DNA from: Haliclystus octoradiatus
Taxonomy: Eukaryota; Cnidaria; Staurozoa; Stauromedusae; Haliclystidae
Assembly: GCA_916610825.1 (NCBI GenBank)
Contig: OU744450.1
Location: 6,654,030-6,718,029, forward strand
Length of the DNA stretch: 64,000 nt
Direction of reading: 5' to 3'
Part shown: piece after piece, positions 1 to 11,676 of the stretch
How the letters are laid out: each line of letters opens with the position of its first letter
Position numbering within the stretch: the stretch's first letter is position 1
Program-made: the position numbers and the translations under genes
Notes under the pieces: model-generated
What the model was told of the DNA's origin: nothing
The model's database searches: none
What the model saw: only the letters and a program-made list of their open reading frames with translations

Positions 1-72
1 ATTTATCAGATGATTAGTTAGTACTTGCTCATTATAATTTTCATCTTAAGTAGCCTAGTAATAATTTCAGAT

Positions 73-185
73 ACTATACAGTCAAACCTGTTATCACGGC
101 CACCTCTATACATCGACCGCCTGTCTATATTGATCACTCTAGCAATGTTTAAAATATTCTTTTCTATTGAAACCGTAGTTAAATT
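73..185 (+). repeat. Tigger/pogo-like terminal repeat fragment
   Basis: The motif CAGTCAAACCTGTTATMACGG follows a TA dinucleotide and is followed by a CACCTCTATA...CACCTGTCT block. The same sequence recurs at 51.96 kb, 56.2 kb and, inverted, near 57.1 kb. A TA target and this style of terminus are usual for Tc1/mariner-pogo elements. Only one end is recognised here. The family assignment is by terminus only. Confidence 0.5.
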
Positions 186-743
186 CTCTGGGTTGTGAAT
201 AGTTAAGTTACATTCATGTAGTAACAAAGTAGAAAAATGGCAAAGAAAAGAAACGTTTTTTTGCTTCAAATGTTTCATAATTCAACTTGATTATCAAGTA
301 AATATCATCTATGTACAATTAAATACCATTATTATATCATATCTTTATCTATACTTAAGAATGTATACGCACACCTGAACATAAATGCATGGAAGTTTCT
401 TCCTTTGTCTGCCTGTAAAAATAAAACTTTGGAGAAAATGTTATTATTGTCAAGTCAATAGGAGGCATTACCACAGCAGCACAAGTTGAATAATGTTGCA
501 ATAAAGTTAGGTTGAGCCTAAGATAACTAGCTGTTCATCCTGACACCTGTATCATCAACAGTTTACCTGTTACCAGACTATAGTATGAAGTACACTGTTA
601 ACTACATCTTCATGCACTGTTGTTATTCAGAAGGGCAGTTTTGAGACTGGATTACCCTCGGTGAAAACTGTTCATGAATGTAAAATGCCCCAAATTTCAT
701 AAACAGTTCATGTACTCGGTGGACGTTTTCGAAGGGGTTGAAC

Positions 744-913
744 CTTGAAACAAACATGTTCAGGTGTCTGCAACCAAATAATTTCCTTTGAAAGTGTCTG
801 CAAATAGTCTTCTTGAGTTACTTTCTTGCGAAAGGATACTATTTTAGTCAGAATGACATAAACAAAATGAACAATATTTTCTAATTCAGAAAAACGGATA
901 ATGCTTTCATATT
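744..913 (-). CDS. Weak candidate exon, unknown product
   Basis: About 56 open codons lie between an acceptor-like TTGCAG and a weak donor-like CAAG|GTTCAA. The peptide has a charged, coding-like composition (FSELENIVHF, VTQEDYLQTLSK). No family is recognised, and no partner exon was found on this strand. The GTTCATGAAC repeat lies very close. It may simply be a chance open frame. Confidence 0.15.
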
Positions 914-1012
914 CTGCAATTTTGAAAGTTACGGTCATTCTATTGTTCTCAAAATGCGCCTGGGACTGGCAGTCCTCATTTTATTGCTCGGCATTAGTTC
1001 TTAGTCAACATC

Positions 1013-1147
1013 GTCCCTGTGAAAACAAGTTGATTGACTTTCAGGCAATTTCATATCCACAGCCGGTTGAAGTGTCATGAACTCTTCGTGACTGTTTATT
1101 GACCCACAAGAAAATGTCCATGAACTCATGGATTTTTTTCACAGGGG
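1013..1147. mobile_element. Short GTTCATGAAC inverted-repeat element
   Basis: The element starts with CCCTGTGAAAACA and ends with the inverse TTTTTTCACAGGGG, with GTCATGAACTC-type repeats inside. It is one of at least seven related copies in the window, including 1290-1432, 4153-4258, 33325-33497, 40598-40755 and 56609-56780. It has no coding capacity and looks like a nonautonomous MITE. The superfamily is unknown. Confidence 0.6.
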
Positions 1148-1289
1148 TAGATCCCATCAGTGCCTACCTCTACTGTTTCATCGAATAGTTGTTAATTAAA
1201 TTCAATAGCATGTGAAAGCAGGGGATACTGTTGAATGAATTATGGAGAGATGTTTGTTACAGTTTTGTAGCAGTTCGGAGACTGAATTG

Positions 1290-1432
1290 CCTTTCCTTTC
1301 TATAAAAAAATTCATGAACGTAATTGGCCCAAATTTCATAAACAGGTTATGAAAAGTTATATCAAAACCATTAAATGTTCATGAACTGTTTATAAGATGT
1401 CATAAACTCAATGAATTTGTTTGCAGTGGTAG
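1290..1432. mobile_element. Diverged GTTCATGAAC element
   Basis: A decayed copy of the same family. It contains TTCATGAACGTAATTGGCCC, then CAAATTTCATAAACAGG, later ATGTTCATGAACTGTTTAT, and ends in a TTTGCAGTGGTAG-like border. Its boundaries are approximate. Confidence 0.45.
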
Positions 1433-1890
1433 AACCTTTAACCATCTGTTGGGTACCTTACTAGAACAGTAAATGGTTGGCTGATATTGCCGTATTGAAA
1501 TATGATTATTTCATTGTTCTGTGATGTAAAATGTACAGTATAAATTAATGGATTTCATGGACATTAATGACAACTTTATAACAAGTTCAATTCGTGAACT
1601 TTTAAGAAATACTTGATAAAAGTTCATCATAAAAGTTAAACCGCTAATTTTTATGATATTTTTCACCAGCCTATCATTAGCAGTTCATGAACATTGGCTA
1701 TGTAATGTTCATGAACTCCTGTAAAGAGGGGGCTAGCCCATAGTTCAATAAATGTTTTCTAACAATTGCTTGGGTTCCTATTAAAAAGATGTTTTATATT
1801 TTTAATGTGTTAGATTAATGCAAATCACAGAATTAACAAAAGACTGACTGTTAGAGTTCTAATAACATATACATTTTATTACAGGTTTGA

Positions 1891-4800
1891 CTACTTTTCT
1901 TTTGTAAATCTTGTGTGCGTTCTCATACTATTCCCAGATTTTTTTGGTGCTTTTTGATTTTTTTCTACATTTTCAATTAATTTATGGGGTCTTTTTGGTT
2001 TTCCCAGAACTGGCTGGAATGGATTATTTTGAATGCTTCCTTTGTTCTGTTTTTGCCTGGAGCCAGAAGGAGACGCCCCAGATTGTTTCCTCTTTCTTTT
2101 TGCTACTGCTGCTGGCTGCACACCTATTTTCCCACGGGAATGTTTTTTAAGAGACGTGCCAACTCTATTGACACTTGGGTTGAGCGCATCTGCGCAAAAG
2201 GAATGCAGGCCACTCGCAACTCGAGATTTAGGAAGTTTATTTATTTTGCTTACAAATTTCATCACCCCTTTCCGGAAATTTTGGTCATCAACTTCCATAT
2301 AATTTTTCAGGATAGCTGACGCTTGCTCAAAAGCAGAAATACAATTTTCTTTGGAAATTGAGTCCATTGATTCACTGCTATTGGAAGCCATTTCTTGTTG
2401 CTGGGATGGAGACTCAAAGTAGCTATTATCACTTGGCAAACCATCGTCTTCATTGTACGAGGCTGGCATTCCTTGCGTACATAACATGTCTAAATTGCCT
2501 AGGTTGAGTTGACCGTGAAGATCTTCGAATCTATCCAAAGGAGCATAATATCCCAATGAAATGTAGGCAAACATTTGCCTTTGCTCTTTTGAAAACTTAG
2601 GCAGAAAGTTTACAGAGTCAGTAACAACTTGGTTTGACCATAAAACAAATTGGTGTTTGCATGGAGAACCGTCCCTTCCTATTGGGCACTCACAAAAACC
2701 GCAATTCGTGTCAACCATATATTGTTTCCCTTCATCTGTAGCGCTTGGCACAGAAAAAACCCCTTCACCATGGCAAATGACATTTTCGAACGCAATAGAG
2801 GAATTTCCTTTTTTTTGTTTACCAGCAAAAGATTTAAATCGTCTGCTGTATATTCCATCAAATCGGCCTGATGCAACTGATAGGAGCTTATTGCTGTAGT
2901 GCTCATCGAGTGATGTAGTAAGCTTGTCTAATAAGCCAATGACATTAATTTCTTTCTGCCTGTGTAGCATTTCATCCTTCATTACTAGAAACTGAGCCTC
3001 ACAGTAGTTATTTGTGAGGTTTCCCCTCATCGGAAGATCTTTTCTGTGGTAGAGGGCCCAAAAAATTTTATAGCTATAAAGCCCAGCCAAATAAGCAAGA
3101 AAATTGGGATACTTTTTTATATTTTTATCGTTTATCATTGCTTCATAGCTTAATTCAAATTGCTTTTCATCTTTCTGGTAAAGCATCGTCTTGAATTGTT
3201 TCAAAATAGAGGGTTTTTCTTCATGCTTCACTCCATTTTTTGTCTCTTGAAGCCAACGCCACACCTGCTGCAGCATATGAAAAATGCACAAAAGTGTTTC
3301 TGAGCAGGGCCATATTGAAAGCAATGCATCTCGTAACTCACAGCAGTTGTCTGTCATAAAAACTTTAGGATAGCCAGAGCCATGAAATGAATATGATGGC
3401 AAAGAATCTGCAAACATCTTGAATGCAGTTATCAGAGTTGATGTAGTTTCGTCGCTCGTGATAACTATGCCGAGGGGTAAAGCACCACATACGCTATGGG
3501 TCACGAAAATAAATACACGCAAATTGTACTCTTCCATGTTGGAAGATGAGTCTACAAATACAAGGTCTCTAGCATTCATCACCTGCAAAATAGAGACAAT
3601 TAGTGATTAGATAAATGATGATGTGAGGTTGTCCACACTTGTGTGGGTGTAGTGCTCAATGATAAATATTAAGAGCTTTTGATTAATAAAATGAGTTAAA
3701 AAGAGGCCCTCGCTACTTCGAATTTCATGCATCAAGGTGATCATCAGGCAAGTATACACCTTATAATTTACTTACTACTTATTATTTAACTATGATTTGA
3801 TTGTTACTTTATTATAATAAAGTCTATAGCTGCCTGATGATCGCCGTATGGCGTGAAACTCGACATTAGTGATTAAAAAATATGTTTTAATTTGCAGAGC
3901 TTCAATAATGGTAGCTTGATATGGTAGAAATAATTAAATGTCAATACATAATAATCTGATTGGTTTGAAGGTAGAGCTACTTTGTTGTAGATGTTGTGCT
4001 AGCAAATTTGTGTAGTGATCTGCTGCCTTTGTAATCAATGTCTCCTTGCCTAAAATTTGTACAACGTTTAGTAGAGCGTAGCAGGTATATTATTGTTCAG
4101 TCATTATATTGGCTAGATGATCACCAGTTATATTACTATATATATGACATTATGTCTATCCTTGTGAAAACAGTTCATGAACATTAAATGACCCAATTTC
4201 ATGAACAGTTCATGAGGTTCATGGTAGTTTTTGAAGTTCATGAACTCAGTAAAATATTTCAAACCATAACCAGCTAAACACTTAGAGCATGGAATAGCAT
4301 GGAAAGATGAATGTTCAGCATGGTTATGATCTCATTCTAGTTCTATGACCGTCTGGAGTTTGTTGTTGATTTTTATTATGTTTTCACATATCTCTCAATA
4401 CCCTTGTGTAAACCAATTCATTAACTGTGTATGAATAGCCCATGAGCATTAAATAATGACTTATTGTTTGTAAACCAGAAGTATTTGTTCATAAATTCAA
4501 GAAACGTTGACTAAACGAACACATTCTATAATATAACGTTCATGAATTTCATCAGTCACGTTTTGCAGTCTCTCGTTCGGAGCGTCTGTTCAGGGAAATT
4601 GTTCATTGAAAATTAGCAGACATGTTACCAGGAAGAGCTTTTAATTATTGACCAAATGTCACAACTAAGGGGATTATAAAGTACAGTCAATTGTTGTTTG
4701 ATGTTCAGGGGATTTCCAGCTCAAATTTCAATGTAGGCTTATAATTAGGCACCATTGTGAAATTTTTGAAACAATGACTAATATTACAACTTACCTTATT

Positions 4801-7218
4801 GTGGACTCTTTGCATTAGAGGAGAGATAACGGTTAAAATGAATGGCTGTTGCAGCTCTTCATCAAATCTTTGATGGTTAATTATATAACCACATTCTTCT
4901 TTTTTCAAATTTTCAATTCTCTGCTCCAAAATAGCAAACATATCAGCCAAACAACCTGTACCATATTTTTCAGATTTGAAGTGATTATAAATAGCATTAA
5001 AATCGGCTCATCTCGGTACAACAGAACGGTCGGCAAGCCTTTCTTGGATCTCTTGCATCGATGAGCATTCACTTCTAGCTTGAGATAAAAAGTATTTATA
5101 GGCTGCACCAGGCAACATATGCCTTTCTTCGTAAAGAGATCTAATGTCACATACAACAGATGATTGTATATCCTTGAAGCTCATAGCATGAAAAGAAGTA
5201 ACAGCGTGATTATGATCCCATTCTAATTCTATAACAGACTGGAGTTTGTGGTTGACGGTTTCAGTATCTTTTAGCACTTTGACAGTTAATGAAAATGGGC
5301 AATTGGTGTTTTTCAAACGCTTGCATGGATTTTCTACCAGGATCTTGCTTGTAGAGCGTGTACTTTCATTCCTTGTGTTATGCTGGCAACGGTAATACTC
5401 AACAAGCTTGTAAATACCTGACATGAAAGACACAGATTTCAAATACATAGGGAATTAATATATCCTCATAATCATCACTTATAACATCTTGTAGGCCTAA
5501 ATAGAATAGAAATGGTCTGAAAGCCCATTGTTGTAGCCTATTGTTAGCCTCTTTTAGAATCACATCAATTGAGGTTCATCCTTATGGCGCACGCAGCAAC
5601 TATCATCAATACTTTACTTGACTCCAATGGTTGATTTTTATAATTTGTCTGTCTGTTGCGTTATGTTATAACGTATAGTATTGAATAAAGCGTTGGGTGT
5701 TGTTTAGAGTACTGATTTGTTATGCCTGCTTCTTATATTGTGCATTTCTCTCCAATGTGGGGATTGTCGAGGGAAAAGATAAAATGCCATTTCCATCTAT
5801 TATGGAAGTAAAAGAAAACCACCTGACTACATTGCATGGCAATAAAACTTATATGCCAACCAAATAAAATACATATGTGTTAAAAAATTTAAGAGAAATT
5901 GAAGCTTGGGGATATATCAACATGAGAAAGACATATACAGACCAGAACGTTTTGAGTTAGGCTACATGGAAATAAGTAATATCACAGCAGTAGACATTAC
6001 TTGTTTGCTATTGAGTTTTTATGCAAAGCTTCAGGCTACATTTCTTCTTAGTTTTTATATTTATTAATGGCATTTGCATGAAAATGCTCAAACTCGAAAG
6101 TACAATTTAAATAATGATAGTAATAAATAATTTTTGATCTCATTGTCAATATCTAACATCTACATCTGTAGATGATGATTCTATGATTTTCTTACAAATA
6201 TAAATGACAATTATGTTTGTGATTAAACTGTCACACATTTTGGATACATCAAGCATGTCTGTATTTTGCCCATTATTACAGTATCAAATTAATTTAGGAA
6301 GATGATTAGTCATTAATTTATTACATCCTGGATTCTAGCTCCATTAAGGATCTCTCAACATTTGTTGACATTCTGCTGGAATATGAAATTATTAAATTAT
6401 GTTGTCATTGTACTTTCAATTGTTCTTACTGCGTAGCCAGTTAGATAATATAATACATCCAAGGTCTAAACGTTTTCAGAATATCATCCCTTTTCTCTCA
6501 AAGTAGGCTGTAACTATGAGTCTTCTGGGTCGTTTATTTGCGACTACTTTTATCAACATGAATTAACTTTACAGTGGATAGGAGATTTTGCATGCTAGGC
6601 TTTAAGGCTAATTATTGCGTATTATACACAAATGTATATTTCCAGAGCTTATAGACTACATAGCAAGCTAATCTTTCTTATTTTAATTACAAAACATCAA
6701 ACATCTAGCAAAAACAAAGCTAATGCATGCATGGTCTTCTGCAAACCCTGTCCCCACAGTATGAGTCAATAATTAGCCTACCTGTGCGAGGAATGAGAAT
6801 GAGGAGGAAGTTTATACTAATCAAAACAGTAGTAAAATGTCAATGTAATAATTATATATTATTAAATTAAAAACATCCTATACTTATCACAAAGTTTTTA
6901 TGTCTATAATAAACGAACTATCTATCTATCAATAATTACAGTAGGCTTACCTGTATTTTCTCGTCTTCGAGTAATGCGTAGTGTTTCACCATTTTTTATA
7001 CCATAATCATCCACAAATAGTTTAACATCTTCCTGAGTTTTCAAGTTAGCGTGGATCACTGCTATAAATTTACTTGTTTTCCCAGATACATTAACAACCT
7101 CAAAATTACCTTCAAACGGCAATATTTCGTTTACACAACAGCGTAGTTCCAATGTATTGCAATCACCAGAAAATCTTTTTTCAGAAAAAGTGATAGCTTC
7201 CTGGAGTAAAGCATCCAT
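1891..7218 (-). CDS. MULE-type transposase, three exons, one in-frame stop
   Basis: Exons at 7218-6951, 5417-4795 and 3582-1891 have canonical CAG|GTAAGC, AAG|GTAAGT and TGCAG borders, and their phases match. They give about 860 codons. Exon 1 is an N-terminal module of unknown fold. Exon 2 carries a FLYWCH/FAR1-like zinc module (YYRCQH, NCPF, then WDHNH). Exon 3 holds the MULE core, with candidate DDE residues in FVDSSS, FMTDNC and NNYCEAQF, then a SWIM finger (CECPIGRDGSPCKH) and a basic tail with KRKRK. Known family role: cut-and-paste transposition of Mutator-like DNA transposons. The only visible lesion is a TGA at 5010-5008 (codon 226), in a context fitting a CGA-to-TGA change. No long terminal repeats were recognised, so a domesticated host gene is also possible. 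Confidence 0.82.
4153..4258. mobile_element. GTTCATGAAC element in MULE gene intron
   Basis: CCTTGTGAAAACAGTTCATG is followed by a GAACATTAAATGACCC block and an inverted TTTCATGAACAGTTCATG. A second decayed piece lies at about 4402-4508. Both are in intron 2 of the transposase gene, so they landed after, or came along with, that gene. Confidence 0.5.
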
Positions 7219-7483
7219 ACTTAATACTATTAAAATTTCGAATAAACGGCAATACAAACTAACTTGAAGTTACTCAATAATCATGTTCAAAATATATTAG
7301 CTTAAACTTCAACAATGTGCTATAAAACTTACAAACTTCAAAATTATGTGTAATCGCACTCAAATTCACGAAGATATTTATTTGGTAGCCTGGGAGATAG
7401 TAGTTTACTGATGTAAAACGCACAAGAAATGATGCGCCTGACTATCGATGATGCGCTGACTGTCGCGGAAAAAAAAATTCGCG
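7219..7483. other. Sequence upstream of the MULE gene
   Basis: This holds the 5' flank of the transposase gene and ends at the exact start of the long direct repeat. It contains a CG-bearing stretch (GATGCGCCTGACTATCGATG, then TGTCGCGG) and a run of A. It is the likely promoter or terminus of the MULE unit. No TATA box is assigned. Confidence 0.35.
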
Positions 7484-7935
7484 TCGCCACGAAGGGCAGA
7501 CGTGAAGAGGGTTGATATATTACATACAGTGATTTACATTACAAGGTATACGTGATTACAAACGGAAGCTTTACATTTAACAAAGGAATATGATAAACAA
7601 TAGGCACAAAACAATCCACTACAGATACCATTTTTCGTTAACCATCAATATATGAGATAGGTGAATGGTGAGCACTATAGACAAGTGTTCTCTCTGTGAG
7701 ATTCATTCGAAACTATGTAGTCAACATACTATTTCTACTTAAATTACATATCCCATATTCATTTAATTTGAAATATGAGTATCAACCCCAATCTGACTAT
7801 ACACTTTACAAGTATTTAAGGATTATTTATCAAAACTGAAATGCAATATCTGTGTTGGTCTGCATATTTAATTCCTTTTCATGACTCTTTTTCTTTTATT
7901 GACGTTCCTATTGACAACTTTTACTGCACGCTACT

Positions 7936-8016
7936 AAAGGGAGCGAAGCGACCTCCTCTTTGAGGAAGCAGAAGGTTAATTGACTGGCCCCGGGCGGAGG
8001 CCGCAAGCCGAAGGAC
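7936..8016 (+). repeat. GC-rich module, three copies in window
   Basis: AAAGGGAGCGAAGCGACCTC leads into a GGCCCCGGGCGGAGGCCGCA block ending in AGCCGAAGGA. It stands out from the AT-rich surroundings. It recurs at about 60098-60175 within the direct repeat and, more diverged, at about 58732-58804. It may be the end of an interspersed repeat. No function is assigned. Confidence 0.55.
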
Positions 8017-8187
8017 TATTAACTATAAAAAGAGTAGTTTTGGAACCTTAAAAGCTCTAAAAAAATATGATATTGTTAATCTAGAGTATAAAACACGAAA
8101 AATAGAACAAGCAACAGTGTAAAAAATGTTGCATATATTTTTAACAATGAGACTCCGCGAACATTGAATCGAAACTCATGTACTTAC

Positions 8188-8388
8188 CCCCACAAACATA
8201 AATCATCTTCTTGTAGGAACACGCCACAGGTTTTCTGTCATTTCTCTTTGTCATTGTACCACATTTTTCCCATTTGTCAGCACTTGAAACATAACTGTGA
8301 ACGAAATTGGAACTAAGGATTGCTGAGTTCTTGGTTATCCGATAGCCTCCCATAGCATAAACTTGTGGTGAAAGGCAATCATTATTTT
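8188..8388 (-). CDS. Kelch-repeat exon of BTB-kelch gene A
   Basis: This 201-nt exon has acceptor TTGCAG and donor GG|GTAAGT, phase 1 at both ends. It encodes about one kelch blade: VYAMGGYRI, then W in SSADKWEKCGTM, then KPVACSYKKMIYVCGG, with the double glycine and spaced aromatic residue of the kelch motif. Spliced after the linker exon at 27683-27513 it reads ...STKR-K-NNDCLSPQ in frame. Kelch propellers usually present substrates to Cullin-3 ligases. No downstream kelch exon is seen to the left, where the direct repeat stops and the MULE gene begins, so this copy may be truncated. It differs from the copy at 60550 by one residue (R to G in KRNDRKPVA). Confidence 0.72.
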
Positions 8389-9948
8389 CTGCAATAAATA
8401 TATAAATTACAATTTCAAAATTTTATTGGTGGTAAAACATCAACGGAGTTCTCGATGCTGGTATGCAGAGCAGTATAGAATTAAAGTCAAAGATTAGACG
8501 CTGTCTCCGTTAGTCAGAGCTTCATGAGATAGTAGACGTCATCAGAAGATTATTTTCATATATTTTATGTATACGAGGAATAAAAAAACCACTTGATAAG
8601 CGCTATCACTCGAAACTCTGACAAGTCTGAGAAACGAAGACAACATCTTATGTTTACTTTTATTTCTAATTCACAATATGTGTTTAACTTTTAAAGCTGT
8701 ATTTTCTTTTTCTTATCGTTTTTCTACAAACCGTGTGAGCTAGTAGCTTTTCCATCGGGTGGATTTTTTCACTTGTGCTTTCAAGATTGCTATTTCAAAA
8801 CAATCGAAAGGATGAAGTTTTAGTTGGAGCGATAATGAGTTTTAATGGCAGATTGTTTTCACTATTGCAATAGAAAGTTTTGCTTTGTCTGCAACACAAA
8901 TGGTTGATTTTTCCAATGATCCAAATTGCTCAGATAGGTATGCTTCATCTTTTAACCTTAATTCTTCCATAATAGTCTCGATATCATGGACATTTGATTG
9001 ATTTGACAGTATCTACTACGTTGTATATCCTAAGCGCGTACGGTAGAGACGAATGGTCACCCTATACAGTCTCTGACGTCACATCTCCAAAACGAGGTCA
9101 CTATTAAGATTGAAGTCTTTCTATATCTGAAATTCTGAACTTCACGTCTGGAGTCAAATCCGAAATAATATTTGAAAGATCTTGTCGAACTGTCATGGCG
9201 ATAAAACAGTTTTTCTAACAACTGTCACCAACTTTGACTTTATTTACAATCAAATTTTTATTACATATTTTGCAATTTTTGTAGTGCTACTTTATTGAAC
9301 CTTGCATCAACATTGTGGATGTTAAGTTTTATATGATGTACAAGTAATTATTTATTTGGAACAATTTTTCACATACTGGAAGCCAAACCTCATCCTCCTT
9401 CCTGTCAAGGCCGTTTTCATACCAGCTCAAACATCAAAGCTACAGTGTTTACATTTCACTTTTGTTTCGAAATAAATTGATTCGTGAATAGTGATCCCCA
9501 CAAAAAGATGGCGTGTTTAAGTTTTGACATAAATCAAATAAGTATCAAATTATGAATCAGATATTTTCGAGTAAATATGTTAGTTTAATTTTTCTCACTA
9601 TCGATTGTTATTGGAGGGAAGTAAAACCGTGTTTCTATAGGCATTGCCTGTTGTTTGGTCACTTATGACATCCAAATTAAATTTCTTCCGCTTTCTTTTC
9701 AAAAAGTTGTGGTAAAATAATGGTGCCAAAAGGCGCGCTTTCTCGAACTGAATGCTCACTCATTATAATAGTTCCTTGCAATCATGGATATGATCCTATA
9801 AATTACCTGGGTAGTATAGTAATAAAGCCAAAAACATTATTTGTAGAAATTAGAGATAATATCTTGCTATAATAGACTTGAAAATAGTCCAATCTGTAGG
9901 CATTAATTGTTACGTCGCTTTCTAAATTCTGTCTTCATAATCAGGCTA
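8389..9948. other. Intron sequence, no gene seen
   Basis: AT-rich noncoding sequence within the inferred kelch intron. A block at about 9065-9101 (ACAGTCTCTGACGTCACATC) is repeated inverted at about 11604-11640, so it brackets the foldback element. The block contains the palindrome TGACGTCA. Nothing else is recognised. Confidence 0.5.
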
Positions 9949-11337
9949 GGGTTATATGGACGCACCGAACTCAATTCGAATTAGGTGCGACACCGAATTG
10001 CATTAAATTCGCATTTGGGGTTATACAGACGAACCGAATGTCGACGATCTTTAAAAACTGGCCAAAATGTCACGTGATAGGAAGTAGTTTTCTTGGAATT
10101 ATACCGCATGGTTTGAAACCAGAGTGTTTTGTTTGCATTATTTTTCATTTTCAGCGATTTTTCCGCTCTATTTTGCCTATCTATAGTTTGAAACTTGTAT
10201 GAACTAGTAATCTCACAGGTTTTCAAGCATTTTTATGGGAGACAGTTTTTGTTCTATCAAGGCATCGTACTCAGAGCAAATTAAATGCAAATTTTCATTA
10301 TAATAACATATTATGATAAAAGCGACCCCAATTCTAGTGCTGATGCATTGTGATTGACTGAAATAAAACGTTTTTAAAATGTTTTAAATCATGATTTTGG
10401 AAAACATCAGCTTCAATGTCAGCCATCTTTCAATCATATAAACAAGTCACCATAACAACATCCCAAAAGCGATGTTCTTTCTATCGTATTGCCATGGAAA
10501 CATCCTTTAAAATAATTTATGATTTGCACATCCCCCGGTTTATTGCCATATAAGGTTGATATAGGAGCTCAGTCACGGCACCGTGAGTGGAGTGTATTTA
10601 GTTCGGTGCGATGATAGCTCGCTCGTATAACGCGGCGATGAATTTAATTCATGGAGAAGAGCTCCGCACGTCAAGCCTTATATGGTAAAATACATTCCAC
10701 TCACGGTGCCGTGACTGAGCTCCTATATCTACCTTATATGGCAATAAACCGGGGGATGTGCAAATAATAAATCATTTTAAAGGATGTTTCCATGGCATTG
10801 CGATTGAAAGAACATCGCTTTTGGGAAGTTGTTATGGTGACTTGTTTATATGATTGAAAGATGGCTGACAGGGAAGCTGATGTTTTCCAAAATCATGATT
10901 CAAAACATTTAAAAACGCTTTCTTCTAGTCAATCACAATGCATCAGCACTAGAATTGGGGTCGCGTTTATCATAATACGTTATCTAAATGGAAATTCGCA
11001 TTTAATTTGCTCTGAATACTATGCATTGCTAGAACAAAAACTATCTCCCATAAAAATGCTTGCAAACCTTCGAGATTACTACTTCATACAAGTTTCAAAC
11101 TATAGATAGGCAAAATAGAACTGAAAAATCGCTGAAAATGAAAAATAATGCAAACAAAACACTTTGGTTTCAAACCATGCGGTATAATTCCAAGAAAACT
11201 ACTTCCTATCACGTGACATTTTGGCCAGTTTTTAAAGATCGTCGACATTTTGTTCGTCTGTATAACCCCAAATGCGAATTTAATGCAATTCGGTGTCGCA
11301 CCTAATTCGAATTGAGTTCGGTGCGTCCATATAACCC
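9949..11337. mobile_element. 1.4-kb foldback element, copy 1
   Basis: Almost the whole element is an inverted repeat. The left arm starts GGGTTATATGGACGCACCGA and the right arm ends with its inverse, centred near 10643. The unpaired loop is about 90 bp (10600-10687). Arms are roughly 650 bp with scattered differences. Flanks AGGCTA and AGGCCT may be a worn target duplication. Each arm carries an 81-codon open frame that differs mostly by amino-acid-changing substitutions, so I do not read it as a gene. No transposase is present, so it looks like a nonautonomous foldback transposon. The superfamily is unknown. Confidence 0.75.
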
Positions 11338-11676
11338 AGGCCTCAGTCTTACAAATAAATTGAATAATGAATACGTAGCATCAGTACAGCAAAATATCCC
11401 ATTTTACAAAACTTAAATCCATCGACAACAAAAACAAGTAATCTATTTAATAATTATTCCAAATCAATTGGCGGTATGGTGACAAAATAAAATGAAGGAC
11501 ATTTGTTAAAATTGTGGACCGCCATGCCAGTCAAATAGTTTGATTGAGTTGTGAGTGAATTCGGATTTGATGAGATTCAAAGGAAATACAATCCAAAGGG
11601 TAGTCTCGTTTTGGAGATGTGACGTCAGAGACTGTATTGTGCTCGCAGCGGTCGCCGGTCAATCTTGCCCCTTTAA

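Larger units (their letters stand above)
1..1890. other. Gene-poor repeat-rich stretch
   Basis: No convincing gene is seen apart from one weak candidate exon. The stretch lies 3' of the MULE transposase gene and holds one Tigger-like terminal repeat and at least two copies of a short element rich in the palindrome GTTCATGAAC. The remaining sequence is AT-rich and unrecognised. Confidence 0.5.

Noticed and set aside
18-278. 86-codon minus-strand frame at the window start
   Set aside because: It overlaps the Tigger-like terminal repeat and has no splice or domain support.
1911-2319. Plus-strand frames opposite the MULE exon
   Set aside because: They overlap the well-supported transposase exon in antisense and have no domain or splice support.
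3722-3862. Hammerhead-like core CTGATGA...GGCGTGAAAC, with a partial inverted copy
   Set aside because: The core words are present at about 3832-3856 with a short CGCC/GGCG stem, but stem pairing at the closing position fails and I could not identify stems I and III or a cleavage site.
9981-11305. Paired 81-residue proteins (KFQTIDRQNRxEKSLKMKNN) in the foldback arms
   Set aside because: Both copies exist because the arms are inverted repeats. Most differences between them change the amino acid, which argues against selection on a protein.
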